A DNA stretch of 38,295 nt, taken from contig CBFHSE010000012.1 of the NCBI GenBank assembly GCA_965658435.1, positions 1 through 38,295 of the forward strand. The letters run 5' to 3'. Made by a program: the position numbers and the translations under genes. The notes under the pieces are model-generated. The model made no database searches. It was given only the letters and a program-made list of their open reading frames with translations, and was not told the origin of the DNA. Source of the stretch: JADHLN01 sp965658435 (GTDB taxonomy: Bacteria > Pseudomonadota > Alphaproteobacteria > Rickettsiales > JABIRX01). The first letter of the stretch is position 1, and every line of letters begins with the position of its first letter. Below, in pieces: positions 25,621-34,402 of the stretch.

Positions 25621-26468
25621 AATATTTAATTGAATATACAGTGTTTTTATATTTCGTAACTATATTCAAATTTTTACCATTTAAAATTTCAAGCAATCTT
25701 GGGGCTTTGATTTCAGAAACTCTATCAATATGGTTTAAGGCGAACAGAGTTGCAAAAAAAAATCTCAAAAATATATATCCTAACTTAAGTAATAAGGAGA
25801 TAGCAAATATTACAAAAAAAATATGGAATAATTTAGGACGAAATATCGCAGAATTTCCACACATTACAAATATGAATAAAGCTGAGTTATTTAATTTAGT
25901 GGAAATAAAAAATAAAAAAATTTTAGAAAAATATAAAAATAAACCAGTTTTATTTATAACAGCTCATTACAGTAATTGGGAAATAGCAAATATATTACTG
26001 CATCATTTAGGATTCAAAATGAATACAATATATAGAGTAGCTAACAACAATTTGATAGATCAAAAAATTAAAGAGATGCGTTCACAAAATAGAAATATTA
26101 ATCTCTTTAAAAAAGGTAAGAAAGAATCTGGTAAATTTTTATTAAATATATTAAAAAATCAGGCAGGAGGAATGTTGATAGATCAAAAATATGGAGAGGG
26201 TATAGATATAAAATTTTTAGGCAAAGAAGCTAAAACATCAAGTTTTGTTGCTAATATAGCAAAAAAATACGAAATTAGCATTATTCCAGCCTATATTAAT
26301 AGAAAGAAAAATAATAAATATGAATTTATAATAGAAGACCCAATTACAAAAGATTTTACTAAAAATAACACCGAACTTGAAATAATGTTAAAGCTTAATA
26401 ATATAATAGAAAGTTGGATTAATAAGGATCCATCTCAGTGGTTTTGGGTACATAACAGATGGAGTTAA
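25605..26468 (+). CDS. Lipid A late acyltransferase (LpxL/HtrB family)
   Basis: Transfers a secondary acyl chain onto lipid A. Its 287 residues have an N-terminal hydrophobic segment and the HX4E active-site motif in ITAHYSNWEIA (about 121-131). GGMLIDQKYGEGIDIKFLGKEA (about 186-207) is the second family signature. DPSQWFWVHNRWS at the end is typical. It could be the LpxL or LpxM type; the sequence alone does not separate these. It overlaps lpxK upstream and rmuC downstream, so lipid A genes and rmuC form one transcript. Confidence 0.88.
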   Translation: MLKKIKYLIEYTVFLYFVTIFKFLPFKISSNLGALISETLSIWFKANRVAKKNLKNIYPNLSNKEIANITKKIWNNLGRNIAEFPHITNMNKAELFNLVEIKNKKILEKYKNKPVLFITAHYSNWEIANILLHHLGFKMNTIYRVANNNLIDQKIKEMRSQNRNINLFKKGKKESGKFLLNILKNQAGGMLIDQKYGEGIDIKFLGKEAKTSSFVANIAKKYEISIIPAYINRKKNNKYEFIIEDPITKDFTKNNTELEIMLKLNNIIESWINKDPSQWFWVHNRWS

Positions 26469-26473
26469 TTAAT

Positions 26474-27745
26474 ATGCTTTCTTTTTTATTAGGGGTTTTT
26501 ATAACAGCTTTTATTAGCTATTTTTATATCCAAAAAAACAAAAATAATGATATAGAAGTAAAAGAAAAAAATAAATTCTTATATCAATCTTTAGAAGAAA
26601 AAGAAAATTTAATCATAGAGCTTCAAGAAAAGAACGGTAATCAAACAAATCAAATAAATGATTTAACAAAGAATCTTGCTATTGCGGAAACAAATATCCA
26701 AAATCAAAAAGATTTAAAAGAAAAGTTAGCAAGTGAGTTTAAGTTAATAACTAGCCAAATTATTGAAAATAGTGAAGAAAAACTTGCTGTTAAAAATAAA
26801 AATCTCTTAAGTAATATTATTTCACCATTTAAGGATAAAGTAGGAGATTTAGAAAAGAAAATAAGCCAATGCTATGATCAAGAATTAAGAGATAAAGTTT
26901 CGTTAAAACAAGAGATACAAAATCTTTATAAGTTAAATGCAGAGTTAAATTTAGAGGCAAAAAACCTTACCAAAGCATTAAAAGGGGATAATAAAATGCA
27001 AGGGAATTGGGGGGAAATGATTTTAGAGTCTATATTGGAAAAGTCAGGTTTGCAGAAAGGATCGGAATATGAAATACAAGATAATTCTGAAAATATTAGT
27101 GGAGCAAAAATACAGCCAGATATAGTTATTTATTTGCCAGAAAACAAACATATTATCATTGATGCAAAAATATCACTTAAAGCATATGAAGAATATGTAA
27201 ATGAAGATGAAGAATCACAAAAACAAATATTCCTAAAACACCATTTAAAGTCAATCTCTAATCATGTTGATGGTTTGGCCCACAAAAACTATGCTAGTTC
27301 AAAAAAACATAATAGCTTAGATTTTATTTTGATGTTTTTGCCAATAGAACCTGCTTATTTAACGGCTATGCAACATGATGCTGATTTATTTTGGCGTGCT
27401 CTTGATAAAAAAATATTAATTGTTAGCCCAACTACATTACATTCTACATTAAAAATAATTGAAGCATTATGGCGTCAAGAAAAACAAAGTAAAAATGCCA
27501 AAGAAATAGCTATATTAAGTGGGGCTATATATGATAAATTTGTTAATTTTTCTGAAGAGATGTTAAAGGTTGGAAGAGCTATTAAAACAGCTGAAAATAG
27601 TTATAATGAATCTTTAAATAAATTATCAAGAGGAAAAGGAAATATTATAAAAAGGTTAGAAGATATTAAAAATTTAGGAGCAAAGACAAATAAAAATATA
27701 GCAAGCCATTTAATTGAAGATGACAATGATAAATTATCTGCTTAA
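26474..27745 (+). CDS. rmuC: DNA recombination protein RmuC homologue
   Basis: RmuC proteins limit inversions at short inverted repeats and carry a restriction-endonuclease-like core. An N-terminal membrane anchor (about residues 1-20) is followed by a long coiled coil (about 25-180). The conserved core begins at MQGNWGEMILESILEKSGLQKGSEY and includes QPDIVIYLPENKHIIIDAKISLKAYEEY, with the acidic and DAK residues of the nuclease-like fold. FLPIEPAYLTAMQHDADLFWRALDKKILIVSPTTL follows. The ATG at 26474 has a GGAG site about 10 bases upstream; an ATG at 26459 inside the acyltransferase end is also possible and would add five residues. Confidence 0.9.
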   Translation: MLSFLLGVFITAFISYFYIQKNKNNDIEVKEKNKFLYQSLEEKENLIIELQEKNGNQTNQINDLTKNLAIAETNIQNQKDLKEKLASEFKLITSQIIENSEEKLAVKNKNLLSNIISPFKDKVGDLEKKISQCYDQELRDKVSLKQEIQNLYKLNAELNLEAKNLTKALKGDNKMQGNWGEMILESILEKSGLQKGSEYEIQDNSENISGAKIQPDIVIYLPENKHIIIDAKISLKAYEEYVNEDEESQKQIFLKHHLKSISNHVDGLAHKNYASSKKHNSLDFILMFLPIEPAYLTAMQHDADLFWRALDKKILIVSPTTLHSTLKIIEALWRQEKQSKNAKEIAILSGAIYDKFVNFSEEMLKVGRAIKTAENSYNESLNKLSRGKGNIIKRLEDIKNLGAKTNKNIASHLIEDDNDKLSA

Positions 27746-27806
27746 TTTTTGGATTTTTCTCACTTAATTTAAAGCTAGAGAGCAGTAATTATATTAAGAA
27801 AATAAT

Positions 27807-27882
27807 TGGTGGGCGCTCAGGGATTCGAACCCTGGACCTGCTGATTAAAAGTCAGTTGCTCTACCAACTGAGCTAAGCGCCC
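27807..27882 (-). tRNA. tRNA-Lys (anticodon UUU), CCA encoded
   Basis: Reading the minus strand gives acceptor GGGCGCT paired with AGCGCCC, D arm GCTC/GAGC, and anticodon loop CTTTTAA with anticodon TTT. The T arm is CAGGG-TTCGAAT-CCCTG, followed by discriminator A and an encoded CCA. All stems pair except a probable A-C at positions 27-43. It reads AAA/AAG, important in this Lys-rich proteome. Confidence 0.97.
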
Positions 27883-27895
27883 ATAAAGATAGATT

Positions 27896-27924
27896 CTTTT
27901 AACGTTAATTGAAAAAAAGGTCAA
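27896..27924 (-). promoter_or_regulatory. Promoter for tRNA-Lys
   Basis: On the minus strand TTGACC (complement of 27919-27924), a 17-base spacer and TAAAAG (complement of 27896-27901) lie 13 bases before the tRNA 5' end, a fitting start-site distance. Confidence 0.55.
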
Positions 27925-27944
27925 GAGCAAAGAAGTTAAATAAA

Positions 27945-30071
27945 TTAAAAGCTATATCTAATTTTTTTTCTTTCTAATTTTCTTAATCTTTTATCCAGAG
28001 ATTTTATTTTCTTTTTTAACCGTTTTATTTGTAGATCTTTTTGTTCTTTTGATTCTTTTAAAGCCATTATGGTAATTGCTGGAAATTTAGAGCCGTCAAT
28101 ATTTAAGAAATTATCATGTTGATTATTAGCAACAAATTCAGGAAATAATTTTTGAACTTCTTGGGCTATAAAGCCATATTTGTTATAATTATAAGAAATA
28201 TCATTTTTATTCCATAGAAAGTCATCTTTTTTATGGTCATATATTCTTGCTCTTAATTTACTAAATCTTTCAATAACAGATTCCATCGGCTTAATATTTT
28301 CTTTTAATCTTTTATCAGATAAATAAGTTCTGTAAGAATATAAACCATTATATGCGTGCCATCTTATTCTTTGTGTGTAACCATTATTTTTATCATTTAG
28401 ATATACCCAATCATCAACATAAAGCTGTAATTGACCATATCTTCTAACAAATGTCCCATCGCATCCATATAAATAGCCACAGCCTTCATGAGTTAGATCT
28501 AGTCTTTTACCATCTATAATTTTAAAATTACTATCATAATACATAGTTGTGCCATTATTAATTCTAAAGTTAAATGATCTGCCACTTAAAGCATTTAAAT
28601 AGCTTGTACCATTAGAATGCTGCAGAAATGCGTAGCCTGAGCTGTTATTAGAGGATATATGTCCTAAGCTCATATATGATGAACCGTGAGGATTATCAGT
28701 CATTACGGCATTACCTGCATAAATATCGCTATTAGTTTCAATTTGAGCATTTACGTTAATATCGCATTCTATTGTTAGTCTTGGAGCATTTGCCTGATAA
28801 AATTCAATATCATCTTCACAATCATAGCCATTTCTAAATCTTAAACGAGTATTTTCACCTGACTCATTATAATATTGAATATAGCTTTCATTTCTCTTGC
28901 TAGTATCTTTATTAAAATAAATACCTGATCTACTTGCAGGAACTATCCAGCCATTAACATCTAGTTTTTGAATTGGGTTTAAATTTCTTATGCCAACTTT
29001 TCCGTCTGAAGTAATAGTAAGATTAGGGGTATTATTTGAGCTAGTATAAAAATTTAATGAGTCGCTGGCATTGTCATAAGCAATTCTACCTTTAAAATCT
29101 GCAGCTGAATTTGTTTTATTAAAATCAATAAAGCTTGAACTATTTGCCGCCGAAACCAATTTTATCATAGCCTCATCATTGTTGTTAACCCCAAAATTAA
29201 CAGCAATCTGATCATTAACATTACTAGCTATTTTTCCTCCAACGACCAAAGAAGAATTAGCAGGGCTAGATGTACCAATGCCAATATTTTGGGTATTAGA
29301 ATCAATTTTAAAAGCATCTCCTTCTGTTGAATACCCTAATTGATTATCTATTGTATAATAATTAGCTTTAATATCATTTATTTTATAGCCAAATGCAATG
29401 TCATTAATACTTCCTGATGATAAAATTAATGGGCTAGAGGAAGTTATAATTTTAGAACTGCTAAAAATATTATTTTTTTCATTATTAGATGCATTATTAA
29501 ATATTCTCTGATTACCATTTTTATTATATGAGCCATAACCATCTTCACCATGAGAAATAATACTATAAATTATCTTATTATCAGCTGATGATTTTAAGTC
29601 AAAATTTATAATATTTAAATATTCATTATTTGCATCATAAGATTGATTAGTAACATCAATAGCAACATAATAACTGAATTTATTACCCCATGCATCTAGC
29701 GAATCTTCCATTGTTAAATTTAGTTCATCTACAGGAATTGAGCCATAATAAAGATTGCCATCTGATGTTGTAACTAAATGATAAGATCCTAACATTTGCT
29801 CCCCATAGGCAGAATGATCTACAGGTAAAATCATATCTGCCGGGGTTGGAAGCTTATTAGAGTCTCTATAATATTGTGTAATAGCATCATGAATTTTACG
29901 CATTTTTTCTCTCGTTTCCTTATATTGCTCAACTCTTTGCAGTGCAAACATATATTCAAACATTGGGAAAGCAATAATAGCTATTATGGTAATAAAAAAC
30001 CCCATCTCTAAAAGAGAAAATGCTTTATTTTTTGTTGCTTTATATAAAATTAATTTATTTAATATTTTCAT
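27945..30071 (-). CDS. Prepilin-like fibre protein with C-terminal S74 chaperone (paralogue 3 of 3)
   Basis: A 708-residue modular protein. Residues 1-17 are a basic leader ending in Ala, followed by FSLLE and a hydrophobic helix: a type IV prepilin cleavage and methylation site with Glu5. A pilin-like globular region (about 45-225) has YYGSIPVDEL, DAWGNKFSYYV and ISHGEDGYGSYNKNG. The middle is tail-fibre-like, with IGIGTSSPANSSLVVGG and GWIVPASRSGIYF. At about 525-555 comes the Cys motif HEGCGYLYGCDGTF with VDDWVYL. The C-terminal S74 domain starts at about 584 with SDKRLKENI, Ser and Lys dyad intact. GFIAQEVQKLFPE and a Lys/Arg-rich coiled coil follow. The start overlaps the preceding paralogue's stop as ATGA. 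Expected to be exported and assembled as a self-processed trimeric fibre or adhesin; this role is inference. Confidence 0.85.
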   Translation of the reverse strand: MKILNKLILYKATKNKAFSLLEMGFFITIIAIIAFPMFEYMFALQRVEQYKETREKMRKIHDAITQYYRDSNKLPTPADMILPVDHSAYGEQMLGSYHLVTTSDGNLYYGSIPVDELNLTMEDSLDAWGNKFSYYVAIDVTNQSYDANNEYLNIINFDLKSSADNKIIYSIISHGEDGYGSYNKNGNQRIFNNASNNEKNNIFSSSKIITSSSPLILSSGSINDIAFGYKINDIKANYYTIDNQLGYSTEGDAFKIDSNTQNIGIGTSSPANSSLVVGGKIASNVNDQIAVNFGVNNNDEAMIKLVSAANSSSFIDFNKTNSAADFKGRIAYDNASDSLNFYTSSNNTPNLTITSDGKVGIRNLNPIQKLDVNGWIVPASRSGIYFNKDTSKRNESYIQYYNESGENTRLRFRNGYDCEDDIEFYQANAPRLTIECDINVNAQIETNSDIYAGNAVMTDNPHGSSYMSLGHISSNNSSGYAFLQHSNGTSYLNALSGRSFNFRINNGTTMYYDSNFKIIDGKRLDLTHEGCGYLYGCDGTFVRRYGQLQLYVDDWVYLNDKNNGYTQRIRWHAYNGLYSYRTYLSDKRLKENIKPMESVIERFSKLRARIYDHKKDDFLWNKNDISYNYNKYGFIAQEVQKLFPEFVANNQHDNFLNIDGSKFPAITIMALKESKEQKDLQIKRLKKKIKSLDKRLRKLERKKIRYSF

Positions 30072-32191
30072 CTGCTCTCTAAAATCTTTATTTTCTCCTC
30101 AATTTTATTCACTAAGGTTTCTAACTTCGCTATTTCTTGGTCTCGTTTTATATTAACTTCTTGTAATGCTTTGATAGTTAACATATTTATTGTATCGTGA
30201 TTTATGCTATAATAACCCTGATCATCTTCATTGACAGCTTGTGGAAATATATCTTTAACTTCTTGAGCTATTAAACCTTTAATATTAAAATTTTCTTGCC
30301 TTGCTTTATCATTCCATAAAGCAGAGTCTTTACGATGATCATAAATTTTAGGTTCTAAATGCATAAATTTATCAAGAATAGATCCTAGAGGTCTAATATT
30401 TTCTTTATATCTTGCATCAGAATAATAATAATAACCATAAGCATAAGTATACCTATTATCTACGTTAAATCTGATATTGGCGCTTCCATATCTATTATTT
30501 CTAAGATATAGCCAATCATCAACCCATATTCCCATTTGTCCTGCACTTCTTTGGAATGTTCCGTCGCAACGAAAATTACTGTCACAGCCAGCATGAGTGA
30601 AAGAAAAATTTCTTCCAGTATAAAACCTTACCCCTCCATTATAAATATAAAACCTACCACTATTTCCTATTGAAAAATTAATATTTCTGCCATTTGAAGA
30701 ATTAATATAAGAAGTGCCGTTATAATGTTGAAGAAGCATATAATCTTTATCACCTAATTTACTTCTATGGCTAAAATGAGCATAATCACTATTAGATTGA
30801 TAATTAAATCTACCCATATAACCATTTTTAGAGAAGATATCTGAAGAACTTTGCAATAAACCATATACATATATTTTACCATTTTCAAATTTCATCCTAG
30901 CAGAGCCATATTGATATAATTCAATATCATCACTTGCATCATTAGCGTTTAAAATTCTTAATTTACTATTATTGCCAGTTTCTTCTATATATTGGATATA
31001 TGCAGAATCTGAATAACCTCCATAAACTCCATCCTTCCAACGAATTCCATAGTTAACATTAGTTTGAATCCAGCCATTTACATCAAGAGTTTGCCATGGT
31101 GCAGAATCTCCAATTCCTAATTTACCATCACTTTTGAGCCATAATCTAGCTGATGAATTAGTGTAAAACTCAAATCTATTATCATCATTAAAATAACGTA
31201 TGCGACCCTTAAAGTCAGAATTACCAGTGTTTTTATGTAAAAAATCAATCCAACCTCCTAAACCATTATTACTAACTAGCTCCATCCCTGCACTTGATCC
31301 TGATAAAATGCCAGTATGAAAAGCTTGCTGAGTACTAACATTTTGATTAAGAGCTGATGCAACGGTTAAAGCAGATCTTGGATTATCAATACCAATTCCA
31401 ATAGCTGAATTATTTTTAGCAATAGTAATATTTTCATTATATTGCTTAAGTAAATCTAAGCTGGATTTTCCAGCATAATTCATTATAACTTCCTCTTTTT
31501 TCTTCCCAAAGGCAATATCACCAAGTGATCCAGTAGAAATCTGTAGAGGATTAGCTGCATTAATAACCACAGGTGAAGATTGATTAAAAATATTATTAAG
31601 CTCTTTATCTGATGCTTTATTATATGAGTTTTGCACTCCAATTTTATTAAAAGCACCATAACCATCCTCGCCATGGGAAATTATAACATATGTAAATACT
31701 GAGTTAGAAACAGAGTTTTTATGATCATAAAATTGAGAAATTAAGCTACCATGTGCATTTGAAGCTGTAGAAATCTGAGAAACATAATAGCTAAATTTAT
31801 TGCCCCAGGCGTCAACAAGATAATTTATAGATAATCCCAAATCAGCTACTGGAACAGCGCCATAAAAAACATTTTGCCCTTGATCATTTAAAGTTACAAA
31901 TGCTTGACTTGGAGATATTTTGCCAACTATTTCATTATCTAAGGATAATCTTATGTCAGCTGGAGCGGGTAAGGTGCTATTTTCGTTTGTTTTATAGTAA
32001 TTTGAGAGAGCATCTTGGATAGCCCTTATTTTTGCTCTTGTTTCTTTATATTTATCAACCCTATCAATTGTTGACAAATATTCAACCATAGGAAAAACTA
32101 TTATAGATAATACCACTACTACAATTGCGATTTCAACTAGTGAAAAACCCTTTTGGCATGATTTAATATATGATTTTAATTTAAATATCAT
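30068..32191 (-). CDS. Prepilin-like fibre protein with C-terminal S74 chaperone (paralogue 2 of 3)
   Basis: Same layout as its neighbours, about 707 residues from the ATG complementary to 32189-32191. A TTG two codons earlier is possible. The leader ends KG before FSLVEIAIVVVVLSIIVF, the canonical Gly-Phe prepilin site. The pilin-like region has YYKTNENSTLPAPADI, FYGAVPVADLGL, DAWGNKFSYYV and ISHGEDGYGAFNKIG. Fibre-like sequence has IGIGIDNPRSALTVA and IGDSAPWQTLDVNGW. HAGCDSNFRCDGTF with VDDWLYLRNN is at about 530-560. The S74 domain begins SDARYKENI at about 590, followed by GLIAQEVKDIFPQ and a C-terminal coiled coil. It overlaps the upstream paralogue by 11 bases and the downstream one by 4, so the three are translationally coupled. 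Confidence 0.85.
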   Translation of the reverse strand: MIFKLKSYIKSCQKGFSLVEIAIVVVVLSIIVFPMVEYLSTIDRVDKYKETRAKIRAIQDALSNYYKTNENSTLPAPADIRLSLDNEIVGKISPSQAFVTLNDQGQNVFYGAVPVADLGLSINYLVDAWGNKFSYYVSQISTASNAHGSLISQFYDHKNSVSNSVFTYVIISHGEDGYGAFNKIGVQNSYNKASDKELNNIFNQSSPVVINAANPLQISTGSLGDIAFGKKKEEVIMNYAGKSSLDLLKQYNENITIAKNNSAIGIGIDNPRSALTVASALNQNVSTQQAFHTGILSGSSAGMELVSNNGLGGWIDFLHKNTGNSDFKGRIRYFNDDNRFEFYTNSSARLWLKSDGKLGIGDSAPWQTLDVNGWIQTNVNYGIRWKDGVYGGYSDSAYIQYIEETGNNSKLRILNANDASDDIELYQYGSARMKFENGKIYVYGLLQSSSDIFSKNGYMGRFNYQSNSDYAHFSHRSKLGDKDYMLLQHYNGTSYINSSNGRNINFSIGNSGRFYIYNGGVRFYTGRNFSFTHAGCDSNFRCDGTFQRSAGQMGIWVDDWLYLRNNRYGSANIRFNVDNRYTYAYGYYYYSDARYKENIRPLGSILDKFMHLEPKIYDHRKDSALWNDKARQENFNIKGLIAQEVKDIFPQAVNEDDQGYYSINHDTINMLTIKALQEVNIKRDQEIAKLETLVNKIEEKIKILESR

Positions 32192-34274
32192 CTTCAAGTC
32201 TCTTTAATCTTTTTTGTAAATCATTTATTGAATCAGATATTTTATTTATATCTTCATCTTGCTCTATATTATATTCTTGAACTGCTTTTAAAGTTATTAT
32301 AGATAATTTATGATCACTTATACTATAATAACCTTCGAGATTTTTCATTAGAATATCAGGGAAATATGGTTTTATTTGTTGAGCAATAAATCCTGCTTTA
32401 TTGTAATTACTATCTTTATTATCCTTTATCCATAAGTGAGAAGATTTTTTATTATCAAATCTAACAGGTTTTAATTTTAAGGTTTTATGCAGAAGATCTG
32501 GCATTTTTCTAATATTTTCTTTATATCTTGCATCAGAAGACGAGTAGAAATTTCTAGCATATACTAGACCAGAGTTAATATTAAAATACATACCGACATA
32601 ATTATTCTGGCTTCTTCTTATATAGAAATAATCATCAAATACTATATTTGCTTGACCAGAAAATCTATTAAAAGATCCATCGCAACCATATGTAGAGCAT
32701 CCAAGGTGAGTAATAGAAAAATAGCGATATCCAGATTCTATTAACCTGAAGCCATTATATAGCTGAGCTCTATCTGAATTACTGATTCGAAAATACATAT
32801 ATCTGCCACTTTGAGCATTAACGTGAGTTGTACCATTAGAGTTTTGTAATAAACCATAACCAGTAGAGGTGTTAGAAGAACGATGAGAAAAAGATACATA
32901 GTTACTTCCATGTGTTACATCACTCATTGCACCATTTGCAGAATATATATTAGAGTTACTCATCAATTTTGAATATAAGTAGGTTATTCCACTTTCAATT
33001 TTCATTCTAGTTGCGCCTGCCTGATAAAATTCAACATCATCATTTGAGTCATTATTGTTTAAAATTCTTAATCTTGTATTGTCTCCTCCTTCACTGTAAT
33101 ATTGTATATATGCTGAATCACCTGAGCCACCATATAGATTATTTCCCCAGTTAATACCATGGCCTGGAGCAGGAGTGACCCAACCATCTACATTTAGTGA
33201 TTGTAAGAAATTTTTAGATTTTAGTGTAGCTAAAAAATTCAAATCACCAATTGTAACCTGCCCATCTTGTGAAATATGCATTTTAGCTGAATTATTAGTA
33301 TAGAAGGACATTTGATTTAAAGAGTTAAAATATTTTATTCTACCCTGATAATCACTATTACCACTATTTAGTTTTAAAAAATCTATTGATCCACCATCAT
33401 CACTTGAGCTAGTAAGTTCTACTCCAATGTAAGATGATCCATGAATTCCCATATGTATGCCTTGTTGATCATAAGCTGTGTAATCAAGACCACCTGCAAC
33501 TGTTAATGCTGATAATGGGCTAGCAGTTCCTATACCAATATTTCCAGCATCTAGAATATTTAACACTGTACCATAGCGAGTATAACCAGATTCTTTCACA
33601 CCCTCAAAACCACTTATTACATCATATTTTCTTGAGTCAATTGATATATCATTAGTTGCGCCTGAAGAAATAATTAAACGATTTGGTGAGTTAATATTCA
33701 TGCCAGATTTATAAATATTATTTATTTCATTACTTGATGCTGAATCATAATTATTTTGTTGGCCATTTTTGTTATATGCTCCATCGCCATCATGCCCATG
33801 TGAGATTATAACATAACCAGCGCTGTTATTTTCAATACCATTTAAATCAAAATTTTTAACTCTTATTGTCCCTGAATTTCCTCCTATATTTGTTAGATCT
33901 TGAGTAATATAATAACTAAATTTATTGCCAAAACCATCTAATAAATAATCTGAGCTTAAACCTAAATCACTAACTGGAATTGCTCCGTAATATAAATCTC
34001 CACCTTCAGCAGTAACAGTTAAAGGTGAGCTAGATATTTTATAGGCATTAGGATCATTGAGTGAAAGACTAGGGTTGGCGGGTATGGGAAGGGATTCATT
34101 GTTACTTTTGTAATAAATTGTAAGAGCATCAGATATAGTTCTTATTTTTACTCTTGTTTCCTTATAGCTATTCAATCTATCAATAGCAGATAGATATTCC
34201 ACCATAGGAAAAGTAATAATTCCAATTACAGCTATTATTATGGATAATTCTATAAGAGAAAAAGCTCTTTTCAT
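32181..34274 (-). CDS. Prepilin-like fibre protein with C-terminal S74 chaperone (paralogue 1 of 3)
   Basis: First of the tandem trio, about 697 residues. The start chosen is the third in-frame ATG (complement of 34272-34274), giving the short leader MKRA before FSLIELSIIIAVIGIITF with AGGA eight bases upstream. An ATG at 34292 would add six residues. The pilin-like part shows KETRVKIRTISDALTIYYK, YYGAIPVSDLGL, DGFGNKFSYYI and ISHGHDGDGAYNKNG. Fibre-like sequence includes NIGIGTASPLSALTVAGG. HLGCSTYGCDGSFNRF with FDDYFYIRR lies at about 520-550. The S74 domain starts with SDARYKENIRKM at about 578, then GFIAQQIKPYFPD and a final coiled coil. A 128-base gap separates it from the small prepilin gene upstream. 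Confidence 0.85.
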   Translation of the reverse strand: MKRAFSLIELSIIIAVIGIITFPMVEYLSAIDRLNSYKETRVKIRTISDALTIYYKSNNESLPIPANPSLSLNDPNAYKISSSPLTVTAEGGDLYYGAIPVSDLGLSSDYLLDGFGNKFSYYITQDLTNIGGNSGTIRVKNFDLNGIENNSAGYVIISHGHDGDGAYNKNGQQNNYDSASSNEINNIYKSGMNINSPNRLIISSGATNDISIDSRKYDVISGFEGVKESGYTRYGTVLNILDAGNIGIGTASPLSALTVAGGLDYTAYDQQGIHMGIHGSSYIGVELTSSSDDGGSIDFLKLNSGNSDYQGRIKYFNSLNQMSFYTNNSAKMHISQDGQVTIGDLNFLATLKSKNFLQSLNVDGWVTPAPGHGINWGNNLYGGSGDSAYIQYYSEGGDNTRLRILNNNDSNDDVEFYQAGATRMKIESGITYLYSKLMSNSNIYSANGAMSDVTHGSNYVSFSHRSSNTSTGYGLLQNSNGTTHVNAQSGRYMYFRISNSDRAQLYNGFRLIESGYRYFSITHLGCSTYGCDGSFNRFSGQANIVFDDYFYIRRSQNNYVGMYFNINSGLVYARNFYSSSDARYKENIRKMPDLLHKTLKLKPVRFDNKKSSHLWIKDNKDSNYNKAGFIAQQIKPYFPDILMKNLEGYYSISDHKLSIITLKAVQEYNIEQDEDINKISDSINDLQKRLKRLEDDI

Positions 34275-34402
34275 ATTTATCATCCTATGCAAACAAAAAA
34301 GACATATATTTATATTTTAACTCAATTTTAGAGTTAAAACAATCAAATTAAATTCTAAGAGCAAATCTAATAAGATATTACAACCTTAGTTAGATTTTTC
34401 TT

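Noticed and set aside
27945..34292. Prophage tail-fibre cluster
   Set aside because: S74 and tail-fibre-like sequence suggest phage, but no capsid, tail, terminase, integrase or lysis genes flank the trio, and each protein begins with a prepilin signal. Domestication of a phage module is likelier than a prophage.
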